From contig CAAGFE010000005.1 of NCBI GenBank assembly GCA_900769075.1, positions 1 to 17,417 of the forward strand: 17,417 bases of DNA, given 5' to 3'. The position numbers and the translations under genes are program-made. Positions 1 to 6,255 of the stretch are shown here, piece after piece. Under the pieces are notes generated by a model that saw nothing but the letters and a program-made list of their open reading frames with translations, did not search any database and was not told the DNA's origin. Each line of letters begins with the position of its first letter. Positions within the stretch are counted from its first letter, which is position 1. This DNA is from Clostridia bacterium. Its GTDB lineage: Bacteria; Bacillota; Clostridia; Christensenellales; Aristaeellaceae.

Positions 1-13
1 AATCGCCGCACAG

Positions 14-52
14 GGGCTTCGCCCCGTTTAACCGCCCCGAAGGGGCTCGCCG
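14..52. repeat. Two adjacent GC-rich hairpins
   Basis: Two short perfect hairpins lie side by side. GGGGCTTCGCCCC has a TTC loop and is followed by GTTTAA. GCCCCGAAGGGGC follows about 8 bases later with a GAA loop. The first resembles a weak rho-independent terminator for an unseen gene to the left. The pair could also be a small intergenic palindromic element. No coding frame running off the left edge could be recognised. Confidence 0.4.
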
Positions 53-120
53 ATTTTCGATTTGCAGTCTGCCGACGGCGAATGACTGTGACTGAGCACT
101 TGACTTTTTTGACAGTCAGG

Positions 121-150
121 GGCCCTCCCCTTCCGGGAGGGCCGTTTTGT
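121..150 (+). terminator. Rho-independent terminator of an upstream unit
   Basis: A 9-bp perfect stem, GGCCCTCCC (121-129) with GGGAGGGCC (135-143), encloses a 5-base loop and is followed by GTTTTGTGTGT. This is a strong intrinsic terminator shape on the + strand. The gene it ends is not visible in the window. Just before it, TGACTGT (83-89) and ACAGTCA (112-118) form an additional inverted repeat. Confidence 0.7.
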
Positions 151-345
151 GTGTCGCGGAGGATCAGCATGGATTGATCCGCGGCAGGATTTCACCCGCC
201 CATTGAGTGCCTCCCGGCGTCAAAAAAGACGCAGAAAGTGCAGTATTTCGCGTGAATGAAGGTTGTTTCGCGGGCTAACATGTGGTAAACTGATCGAAGC
301 GGCTTTCCTGCCGTCAGATCATAGGCTTCATAGGAGTGTGTCAGC
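151..345. other. Non-coding stretch before the first esterase gene
   Basis: No credible gene is seen here. It contains small hairpins: GGATCA (161-166) with TGATCC (175-180), and GCGTC (217-221) with GACGC (228-232) around an A6 loop. A candidate promoter and the Shine-Dalgarno site of the first esterase gene follow. None of the small hairpins has a recognisable riboswitch architecture. Confidence 0.5.
263..291 (+). promoter_or_regulatory. Candidate SigA promoter of the esterase/ATP-grasp cassette
   Basis: TTGTTT (263-268), a 17-base spacer and TAAACT (286-291) form a plausible promoter. A TG dinucleotide at 283-284 gives an extended -10 (TGnTAAACT). It lies about 55 bases before the first start codon. 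The hexamers are imperfect, so this is a prediction from sequence only. Confidence 0.45.
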
Positions 346-1113
346 ATGATCGAAAAATGGGAAACGCCCTTTCCCCTGCCCTCCGGCAAAGAACCCCGCA
401 CGGTATATGTGTATATCCCCGACGAGGCTGAGGACAACCCCGACGCCCGCTATCCCGTGCTGTATATGTTTGACGGGCACAACGTTTTCTTCGATGAGGA
501 TGCAACCTACGGCAAGTGCTGGGGGATGAAGGAATACATGGAGAAAACCCGAACGCCGATGATGATCGTCGCGGTGGACTGCGACCACAGCCCCGACAAC
601 GGCCGGCTGAAGGAGTATTCGCCCTTCTCCTTCACCGCGAAGGGCTTCGGGAACATCCACGGGCGCGGGAAAAGCACCATGGAGTGGTTCACCCGCACCC
701 TCAAGCCCTTGATTGACGAGCGCTATCCGACCATCCCCGACCGGGAGGCTACCTTCATCGCCGGTTCCTCCATGGGCGGATTGATGAGCCTGTACGCGGT
801 GACCGCCTACAACGACGTGTTCTCCCGGGCTGCCTGCCTGAGCCCGAGCCTCTGGGTCGCGCCGCGCCGGGTGGACAGGCTGGTGCGCGACGCCCGCCTT
901 ACCCCGGACACGGTGATCTACATGGATTACGGCTCCCGCGAGATGGGCAACCACACCGGCATCCGGAAGATTTTCGCCGCCGTCACCGCCCGGCTGATCG
1001 ACAAGCGCGTCTGGGTCACCAGCCGCATCGTCCCCAACGGCGACCACTGCGAAGCCTGCTGGGAGGAGCAGATTCCGGTGTTTATGCACATCCTCCAGTA
1101 TGAAAGAGAATAA
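346..1113 (+). CDS. Putative esterase, alpha/beta-hydrolase (esterase D/IroE-like)
   Basis: A 255-residue soluble protein with no signal peptide or membrane segment, so probably cytoplasmic. It has the layout of the bacterial 'putative esterase' family (esterase D, IroE/Fes-like). An early strand and oxyanion region YPVLYMFDGHNVF sits near residues 36-48. The nucleophile elbow GSSMGG (140-145) places the catalytic serine at 142. A candidate acid lies near D194 (MDYGSRE) and the histidine is H234 in GDHCEACWE. The start is fixed by TAGGAG at 331-336, 9 bases before ATG. It heads a same-strand cassette with another hydrolase 48 bases downstream and an ATP-grasp ligase. The substrate is unknown. 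The family cleaves esters or thioesters of small molecules, including siderophores and S-acyl glutathione, but no siderophore genes are nearby. Confidence 0.85.
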   Translation: MIEKWETPFPLPSGKEPRTVYVYIPDEAEDNPDARYPVLYMFDGHNVFFDEDATYGKCWGMKEYMEKTRTPMMIVAVDCDHSPDNGRLKEYSPFSFTAKGFGNIHGRGKSTMEWFTRTLKPLIDERYPTIPDREATFIAGSSMGGLMSLYAVTAYNDVFSRAACLSPSLWVAPRRVDRLVRDARLTPDTVIYMDYGSREMGNHTGIRKIFAAVTARLIDKRVWVTSRIVPNGDHCEACWEEQIPVFMHILQYERE

Positions 1114-1161
1114 TTCCACGGAAGGCCCGCATACCTGCTTCGGGCCGAAAGGAGCAATCTG

Positions 1162-1908
1162 ATGCAGACCTATTACACCAAGTGGTACTCCCCCAGCATC
1201 GGGCGCGATATGGAAATCAAGGTGTACGGCCATGCGGGCCGTCCCGTGCTGTTCATTCCCTGCCAGGACGGGCGGTTTTTTGACTTCGAGTCCTTCAGGA
1301 TGACCGACGTGTGGGCCCCCTGGATCGAAAGCGGTCAGTGCATGGTGTTCGCCATTGACACCCTGGACAAGGAAACCTACTCGGCCACCTACGAGCCCTA
1401 CTGGCGCATCCGCCGCCATGAGCAGTGGTTCTCCTACATCTGCAGCGAGGTGGTACCCTTCATGCAGTCCATGGCGAACGACCGCAACGGCTGGACGGGC
1501 ACACCGGGGTGCATCGCCTTTGGCTGCTCCCTGGGCGCCACCCACGCGGCGAACCTCTACTTCCGCCGCCCCGACCTGTTTGACGGTCTGCTGGCGCTCT
1601 CCGGCATTTACGACAGCAACTACGGCTTCCCCGGCTACATGGACGAGCTGGTTTACGCCAATTCCCCCGTGCATTACCTGGGCGGCATGCCCGAAGATCA
1701 CCCCTACATTCAGCAGTACAATCAGCACAAGGGGGTGATCGTGGTCGGTCAGGGCCCCTGGGAAATTCCCGGCAGCACCTTCGCCCTGCGGGACATCTGC
1801 GCCCGGAAGGGCATCCATGTGGATGTGGAGGTCTGGGGCCACGATGTGCGCCACGACTGGGAATGGTGGTACCGCCAGGTGCCGGTGTACCTTCCCCGCA
1901 TTCTGTAA
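1162..1908 (+). CDS. Esterase-like alpha/beta-hydrolase
   Basis: A 248-residue protein of the alpha/beta-hydrolase fold, distinct from the preceding esterase. RPVLFIPCQDG (27-37) is the early strand/oxyanion loop. GCSLGA (121-126) is the nucleophile elbow with S123. The catalytic histidine is probably H227 or H231 in GHDVRHDWEWW, a C-terminal motif typical of esterase-family proteins annotated in Firmicutes. There is no signal peptide, so it should be cytoplasmic. AAAGGAG at 1148-1154 sets the ATG start. It follows the first hydrolase by 48 bases and precedes the ATP-grasp gene by 95 bases, so co-transcription is likely. The substrate is not deducible. Two non-identical hydrolases beside a ligase suggest they act on an acyl or ester intermediate or product. 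Confidence 0.8.
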   Translation: MQTYYTKWYSPSIGRDMEIKVYGHAGRPVLFIPCQDGRFFDFESFRMTDVWAPWIESGQCMVFAIDTLDKETYSATYEPYWRIRRHEQWFSYICSEVVPFMQSMANDRNGWTGTPGCIAFGCSLGATHAANLYFRRPDLFDGLLALSGIYDSNYGFPGYMDELVYANSPVHYLGGMPEDHPYIQQYNQHKGVIVVGQGPWEIPGSTFALRDICARKGIHVDVEVWGHDVRHDWEWWYRQVPVYLPRIL

Positions 1909-1920
1909 GGCTTTGTCAGG

Positions 1921-1947
1921 AATCGGGCCGCTGCCCGGTTTCCTTTT
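1921..1947 (+). terminator. Weak internal terminator or processing hairpin
   Basis: AATCGGGC (1921-1928) pairs with GCCCGGTT (1933-1940), allowing one G-U pair, around a CGCT loop and is followed by TCCTTTTG. A second hairpin, CTGGAT/ATCCAG, follows in the gap before the ATP-grasp gene. The T tract is interrupted, so partial termination or mRNA stabilisation is as likely as full termination. Confidence 0.35.
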
Positions 1948-2003
1948 GACCAGGCATCCTGGATACAGCATCCAGCCAAATTGAGATAAAGGTGGTCAGC
2001 ATC

Positions 2004-3197
2004 ATGAAGAATTTCGTGTTCATTTCCCCCAACTTCCCCACCAATTACTGGCAGTTCTGCAAGCACCTGAAGGACAACGGCCTGCGTGTGCTCGGCGTGG
2101 GCGACTGCCCCTACAACGACCTGCTGCCGGAGCTGCGCGCCTCCCTGACCGAATACTATAAGGTCAGCAGCATGGAGAACTACGACGAGGTGTACCGCGC
2201 CGTGGCGTTCTTCATCAGCAAATACGGCCGGATCGACTGGCTGGAGAGCAACAACGAATACTGGCTGGAACGGGACGCCATGCTGCGCACCGATTTCCAC
2301 ATCACCTCCGGCTTCCAGACCTCGGACATGGACCGCATCAAGTACAAATCCAAGATGAAGCCCTACTACGAGGCCGCGGGCATCAAAACCGCCCGCTACC
2401 ACATTGTGGATACCTTCGATGAATGCAGGAAATTCATCGATGTGGTGGGCTACCCGGTCATCGTCAAGCCCGACAACGGCGTGGGCGCGTCCAGCACCTA
2501 CAAGCTCAAAAATGATGATGATCTGCGCGCCTTCCTCGCCAGCAAGGACGCCCGTGTTTCCTACATCATGGAGGAGTTCATCACCGCGGAGGTCAACAGC
2601 TACGACGCGATCATTGACTCCAAGGGCGAGCCGATCTTCGAAACCGGCAACGTCACCCCCAATTCCATCATGGACGTGGTCAACAACGGCGACAACTCCA
2701 TTTACTACATCGTCAAGGAGCTGCCCGAGGATACCCGCAAGGCTGGCCGCGCCACGGTCAAGTCCTTCGGCGTGAAGAACCGCTTTGTCCACTTTGAGTT
2801 CTTCCGCCTGACCGCCGATCATCCCCACATGGGCAAGAAGGGCGACGTGGTGGCCCTGGAGGTCAACATGCGCCCCTGCGGCGGCTTCTCCCCCGACATG
2901 ATGAACTTCGCCAATTCCACCGACGTATACAAGATCTACGCCGACATGATCGCCTACGATTCCTCCCTGAAAACCGTGGGCGAACGCAGCTTCTGCGCCT
3001 TTGCAGGCCGCCGCGACGGCAAGAACTTCAGGCTGTCCCATGACGAGCTGTGCAGGAAGTACGCAAAGAACATGAAGATGGTGTCCCGCATCCCCGATGC
3101 GCTCTCCGGCGCGATGGGCAACCAGATGTATGTCGCCAATTTCCCCACCAAGGAGGCCATGAACGCCTTCTACGCCGATGCCTGCGATACCTTCTGA
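2004..3197 (+). CDS. ATP-grasp domain protein, putative carboxylate-amine ligase
   Basis: A 397-residue ATP-grasp enzyme. Such enzymes use ATP to make an acyl-phosphate that is attacked by an amine or thiol. The N-terminal region (about 1-110) is the pre-ATP-grasp domain, starting MKNFVFISPNFP. The ATP-grasp core includes GYPVIVKPDNGVGASS (149-164; the lysine and glycine-rich loop bind ATP), MEEFI (189-193), FVHFEFF (261-267) and LEVNMRPCGGF (285-295), whose Glu and Asn would bind Mg2+. A GTG lies 12 bases upstream, but AAAGGTGG at 1988-1995 fits the ATG at 2004 with 8-base spacing. The family resembles biotin carboxylase and carbamoyl-phosphate synthase ATP-binding folds, but no carboxyltransferase or BCCP is present. 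Its place after two esterase-like hydrolases suggests a small biosynthetic or modification pathway. Its substrates are unknown. Confidence 0.85.
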   Translation: MKNFVFISPNFPTNYWQFCKHLKDNGLRVLGVGDCPYNDLLPELRASLTEYYKVSSMENYDEVYRAVAFFISKYGRIDWLESNNEYWLERDAMLRTDFHITSGFQTSDMDRIKYKSKMKPYYEAAGIKTARYHIVDTFDECRKFIDVVGYPVIVKPDNGVGASSTYKLKNDDDLRAFLASKDARVSYIMEEFITAEVNSYDAIIDSKGEPIFETGNVTPNSIMDVVNNGDNSIYYIVKELPEDTRKAGRATVKSFGVKNRFVHFEFFRLTADHPHMGKKGDVVALEVNMRPCGGFSPDMMNFANSTDVYKIYADMIAYDSSLKTVGERSFCAFAGRRDGKNFRLSHDELCRKYAKNMKMVSRIPDALSGAMGNQMYVANFPTKEAMNAFYADACDTF

Positions 3198-3224
3198 GGA
3201 GGCAGGGATCCGTTTCCCTGCGCC

Positions 3225-3260
3225 GGCGCGCGACCCCATCGGGGCCGCGCCTTTATTTAT
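3225..3260 (+). terminator. Terminator of the esterase/ATP-grasp cassette
   Basis: GGCGCG (3225-3230) pairs with CGCGCC (3246-3251), with an inner CCCC/GGGG pairing, followed by TTTATTTAT. It lies 27 bases after the ATP-grasp stop codon and fits a rho-independent terminator. Confidence 0.75.
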
Positions 3261-3284
3261 CCACAGGGCCAGCCTGTGGATAAA
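3256..3284. promoter_or_regulatory. Perfect palindrome of two consensus DnaA boxes
   Basis: TTTATCCACAGG (3256-3267) and CCTGTGGATAAA (3273-3284) form a perfect 12-bp inverted repeat with a 5-base spacer. Each arm contains the exact consensus DnaA box TTATCCACA (3257-3265, and 3275-3283 on the opposite strand). It sits between the upstream terminator and the trkA promoter. It could be a DnaA-binding site, an operator for another regulator of trkAH, or a second terminator stem, since T-rich sequence follows at 3289-3299. No replication genes are nearby, so an origin is not implied. Confidence 0.5.
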
Positions 3285-3288
3285 CGGG

Positions 3289-3317
3289 TTTTCTTTTTTG
3301 ATGTTCTGTGATATAAT
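3289..3317 (+). promoter_or_regulatory. Extended -10 promoter of trkAH
   Basis: TATAAT (3312-3317) is a perfect -10 box preceded by TG at 3309-3310, giving the extended form TGATATAAT. At 17-base spacing the -35 position reads TTTTCT (3289-3294), a poor match, which is common for extended -10 promoters. It lies about 50 bases before the trkA start. Confidence 0.7.
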
Positions 3318-3367
3318 GGATGCGTATGCGGCAAATTCCGAGTACTCACTTTAGGGGGTTATTCACA

Positions 3368-4732
3368 ATGCGTATCCTGATCGTAGGCGACGGCAAGGTT
3401 GGGCACACTCTGGCAACGGAGCTGCTCCGCGAAGGCCACGACATCACGATCATCGACCAGAATGACGTTGTCATCAAAAAAACCGAGGATAACCTCGATG
3501 TGATGTGCGTCCACGGCAACGGCGCAAATGCCTCCACCCTGATGGAAGCAGAGGTGGATCGGGCCGATATTCTGATCGCTGCCACGGCGACGGACGAAAT
3601 CAACATGCTCTGCTGCCTGATCGGCAAAAACCTGGGCGCAAAGTTCACCATCGCCCGCATCCGCGACCCGGAATACAACGAGTCCCTGTCGGTGCTCCAG
3701 CACGAGCTGGGCATTGATATGACCATCAACCCGGAACGGGCCGCCGCGCTGGAAATCTCCCGCATGCTGCGCTACCCCTTCGCCAACAACATCGAGCCCT
3801 TCGCCAAGGGCCGGGTGGAACTGGTCGAATTTCTCGCCCGGGAGGAGGACGTGCTGGTCGGAAAGCCCCTGAAGGAGCTGACCTCCCGCCACTCCGACCT
3901 GCCCAAGGTGCTTTACTGTGCCGTGGAGCGGGACGGTGAGGTCGTCATCCCCGGCGGCAACTTCATCATCCGCCCCGGCGACCGCGTCCACGTTGCCGCA
4001 GACATGCTTACCGTCACCCAGTTTTTCCGCTTCATCGGCCGCAGCGCAAAGCCTGTCAAAAACGTGATGATGCTCGGCGGCGGACGCATCAGCTATTATC
4101 TGGCCAAGATGGTGGAAAAGATGGGCATGCGCGTGGTGATGTTTGAAATCAACCCGGAAAAGGCGAAAATGCTCTCCGAAACGCTGCCCCATGCGGACAT
4201 CATCGAGGGGGACGGCACGGATCAGGATCTGCTGGAGCAGGAAAACCTGATGGGCATGGACGCTTTCATCGCCCTGTCCGACCGGGACGAGGAAAACCTG
4301 ATGACCGGCCTGTTCGCCAAGACCCACGGGGTGCCGAAGGTGATCGTCAAGTCCAACCGCTTCGCCTACAAGGACGTGATCGCCAACCTGGGGCTGGAAA
4401 ACCAGGTCAGCCCGCGTATCATCACCTGCAACACCATTCTGCGCTACGTCCGCGCCCGCGTCAATGCCCGCGGCACCACCATCCGCAAGGTATACCGCCT
4501 GGTGGATGGCAAGGCGGAGGCGCTGGAATTTGTCGCCATGAAGGGTGATCCCTACATCGGCATCCCACTGAAGAAGCTCTCCGTCCGCAAGGACGCGCTG
4601 GTGGCCATCATCCTGCACAGGGACAAGGTCATCGTCCCCTTCGGCGATGATGTGATTGAAGCCGGCGACAATGTGATTATCATCTCCACCGCCAGCGGCA
4701 TTTCCGATCTGAACGAGGTCTTCAAAAAATGA
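3368..4732 (+). CDS. trkA: Trk potassium uptake protein TrkA
   Basis: A 454-residue peripheral regulatory subunit of the Trk/Ktr potassium transporter. It has the classic duplicated RCK layout. The first NAD(H)-binding Rossmann domain begins MRILIVGDGKVG (GxGxxG at residues 7-12) with an acidic residue at the end of beta-2 (IIDQN). A first TrkA-C domain follows at about 145-225. A second Rossmann domain has VMMLGGGRIS (about 239-248), and a second TrkA-C domain sits at the C terminus, ending in VIIISTAS. The length matches full-length TrkA. AGGGGG at 3353-3358 picks the ATG at 3368 over in-frame ATGs up to 48 bases upstream, which lack such a site. The stop codon overlaps the trkH start (ATGA), so the two subunits are translationally coupled. 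No defects are seen. Confidence 0.95.
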   Translation: MRILIVGDGKVGHTLATELLREGHDITIIDQNDVVIKKTEDNLDVMCVHGNGANASTLMEAEVDRADILIAATATDEINMLCCLIGKNLGAKFTIARIRDPEYNESLSVLQHELGIDMTINPERAAALEISRMLRYPFANNIEPFAKGRVELVEFLAREEDVLVGKPLKELTSRHSDLPKVLYCAVERDGEVVIPGGNFIIRPGDRVHVAADMLTVTQFFRFIGRSAKPVKNVMMLGGGRISYYLAKMVEKMGMRVVMFEINPEKAKMLSETLPHADIIEGDGTDQDLLEQENLMGMDAFIALSDRDEENLMTGLFAKTHGVPKVIVKSNRFAYKDVIANLGLENQVSPRIITCNTILRYVRARVNARGTTIRKVYRLVDGKAEALEFVAMKGDPYIGIPLKKLSVRKDALVAIILHRDKVIVPFGDDVIEAGDNVIIISTASGISDLNEVFKK

Positions 4733-6174
4733 ACTTCAAGCTGCTTTTCCGTCTGCTTGGCGCTATCCTCCTGGTGGAAGCAGCGGCGATGGTGCCGTCC
4801 CTGCTCATTGCCATCGGATACGGCGAGGGCGATGCGATGGCCTTTGTATGGGCAATCCTGCTGCTGATTGTGATCGGCACCCCCATGCGCCTGCTGTCCA
4901 GGACCGCCCAGACCAATCTTCGCGCCCGCGAGGGCTTCCTGGTGGTTTCGCTGTCCTGGATCCTGATGTCGGTATTCGGTGCGCTGCCCTTTGTGTTCAG
5001 CGGCGTGATCCCGCATTTCGTTGACGCCCTGTTCGAGGCCGTTTCCGGCTTCACCACCACCGGCGCGTCCATCATGACGGAGATCGACGGTCAGCCCCAC
5101 GGCATCCTGTTCTGGCGCTCCTTCACCCACTGGATCGGCGGCATGGGCGTGCTGGTGCTGACGCTGGCGCTCCTGCCCCAGATGTCCGGGCGAACCAGTC
5201 ATCTTGTGCGGGCGGAATCCCCCGGCCCGACCCTGTCAAAGCTCGTTCCCCGCATGGGCGACACGGCGAAGATCCTCTACCTGATCTACAGCGCGCTGAC
5301 GATCATCGAGTTCCTGCTGCTGATGCTGGCCGGCATGAATGCCTTTGATGCAGCCATTCACGCCTTCGGCACGGCAGGCACCGGCGGCTTCAGCAATTAC
5401 GGCGCAAGCGTCGGGCATTTCGATTCCGCACTTGTTGACGGGATCATCACCGTGTTCATGGTGCTCTTCGGCGTCAATTTTGTGATGTACTACAAGGTCA
5501 TCATCGGCGCATGGCACGAAATTCGGGCCAACGAGGAGCTGAAGTGGTATCTGTCCATCTTCGTGGTCGTGACGGCGGCCATCACGCTGATCATCCTGCC
5601 CGAAAAGGGCAATGTGCTCACCGCCCTGCGCTATGCCTCCTTTCAGGTGGCCTCCATCATCTCTACCACAGGCTTTGCCACGGCGGATTATGAGCTCTGG
5701 CCCGTGGCGGCCAGGATGCTGATTCTGGCGCTGATGTTCATCGGCTCCTGCGCGGGCTCCACGGCGGGCGGCATGAAGATCTGCCGCATCGGCATGCTGA
5801 GCAAGCAGGCGATCCGCGAGGTGCGCCACACGATCCAGCCCCGCAAGGCCATGGTGGTGCGCTTCGAGGGAAAAGCGGTGGACGAGGGCGTGCTGCGCCA
5901 GGCTTCGGCCTTCGGGTTTATCTACATCCTGCTGATGATTGTCGGCGGGGTGCTCCTCTCGCTGGAGGGCAAGTACGACATTCAGACCAACCTGACCGCT
6001 GCGCTGACCTGTGTGAGCAACGTTGGCCCGGGATTGGGCGCGGTGGGCCCGGCGGGCAATTTCGCGGGATACGGCCCGCTGTCGAAGCTCCTGCTGAGCT
6101 TCCTGATGCTGGCCGGCCGACTGGAAATTTTCCCCATGCTGGCCCTGTTCCATCCTGCCATGTGGCGCAAATGA
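4729..6174 (+). CDS. trkH: Trk potassium uptake channel subunit TrkH
   Basis: A 481-residue polytopic membrane protein that forms the K+ (Na+) pathway of the Trk system and is gated by TrkA. The four pore-loop repeats of the superfamily of K+ transporters are visible in order: SGFTTTGAS, GTAGTGGFSNYG, ISTTGFATADY and SNVGPGLGAVGP. Each carries the selectivity-filter glycine. Hydrophobic helices fill the intervening sequence, and the C terminus carries the conserved GRLEIFPMLALF stretch. The length is typical of TrkH/KtrB proteins. The ATG overlaps the trkA stop by 4 bases, so both are made from one mRNA driven from the extended -10 promoter upstream of trkA. Transcription ends at the strong hairpin 14 bases downstream. 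No defects are seen. Confidence 0.95.
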   Translation: MNFKLLFRLLGAILLVEAAAMVPSLLIAIGYGEGDAMAFVWAILLLIVIGTPMRLLSRTAQTNLRAREGFLVVSLSWILMSVFGALPFVFSGVIPHFVDALFEAVSGFTTTGASIMTEIDGQPHGILFWRSFTHWIGGMGVLVLTLALLPQMSGRTSHLVRAESPGPTLSKLVPRMGDTAKILYLIYSALTIIEFLLLMLAGMNAFDAAIHAFGTAGTGGFSNYGASVGHFDSALVDGIITVFMVLFGVNFVMYYKVIIGAWHEIRANEELKWYLSIFVVVTAAITLIILPEKGNVLTALRYASFQVASIISTTGFATADYELWPVAARMLILALMFIGSCAGSTAGGMKICRIGMLSKQAIREVRHTIQPRKAMVVRFEGKAVDEGVLRQASAFGFIYILLMIVGGVLLSLEGKYDIQTNLTAALTCVSNVGPGLGAVGPAGNFAGYGPLSKLLLSFLMLAGRLEIFPMLALFHPAMWRK

Positions 6175-6187
6175 ACCTATAAGCAAG

Positions 6188-6226
6188 AACCGTCCGGAGG
6201 AATTGTTGTCGTTCCTCCGGACGGTT
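6188..6226. terminator. Bidirectional terminator between trkH and the P-type ATPase
   Basis: A perfect 15-bp stem, AACCGTCCGGAGGAA (6188-6202) and TTCCTCCGGACGGTT (6212-6226), encloses a 9-base loop and lies between two convergent genes. Thymine-rich sequence follows on the + side (TTTGATTT). On the - side the arm is followed by CTTGCTTAT. It can serve both operons. Confidence 0.85.
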
Positions 6227-6255
6227 TGATTTGGAGAGGATGTTCTCCCCTGATT

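Noticed and set aside
1946..1974. Internal promoter before the ATP-grasp gene (TTGACC at 1946-1951)
   Set aside because: No acceptable -10 hexamer occurs at 16-18 base spacing (the position reads CATCCA).
328..3239. Long minus-strand open frames (328-1971 and 1749-3239) opposite the esterase/ATP-grasp cassette
   Set aside because: They span several unrelated + strand genes and the gaps between them, are rich in Gly, Val, His and Ala as expected from antisense of GC-rich codons, and show no domain.
3256..3284. Chromosomal or plasmid replication origin
   Set aside because: Only two DnaA boxes are present, with no AT-rich unwinding region beyond the promoter and no dnaA, dnaN or rep gene nearby.
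3359..4618. 419-residue minus-strand open frame opposite trkA
   Set aside because: Antisense shadow of a complete trkA. It has composition bias (His, Asp, Gln, Gly, Val) and no motif.
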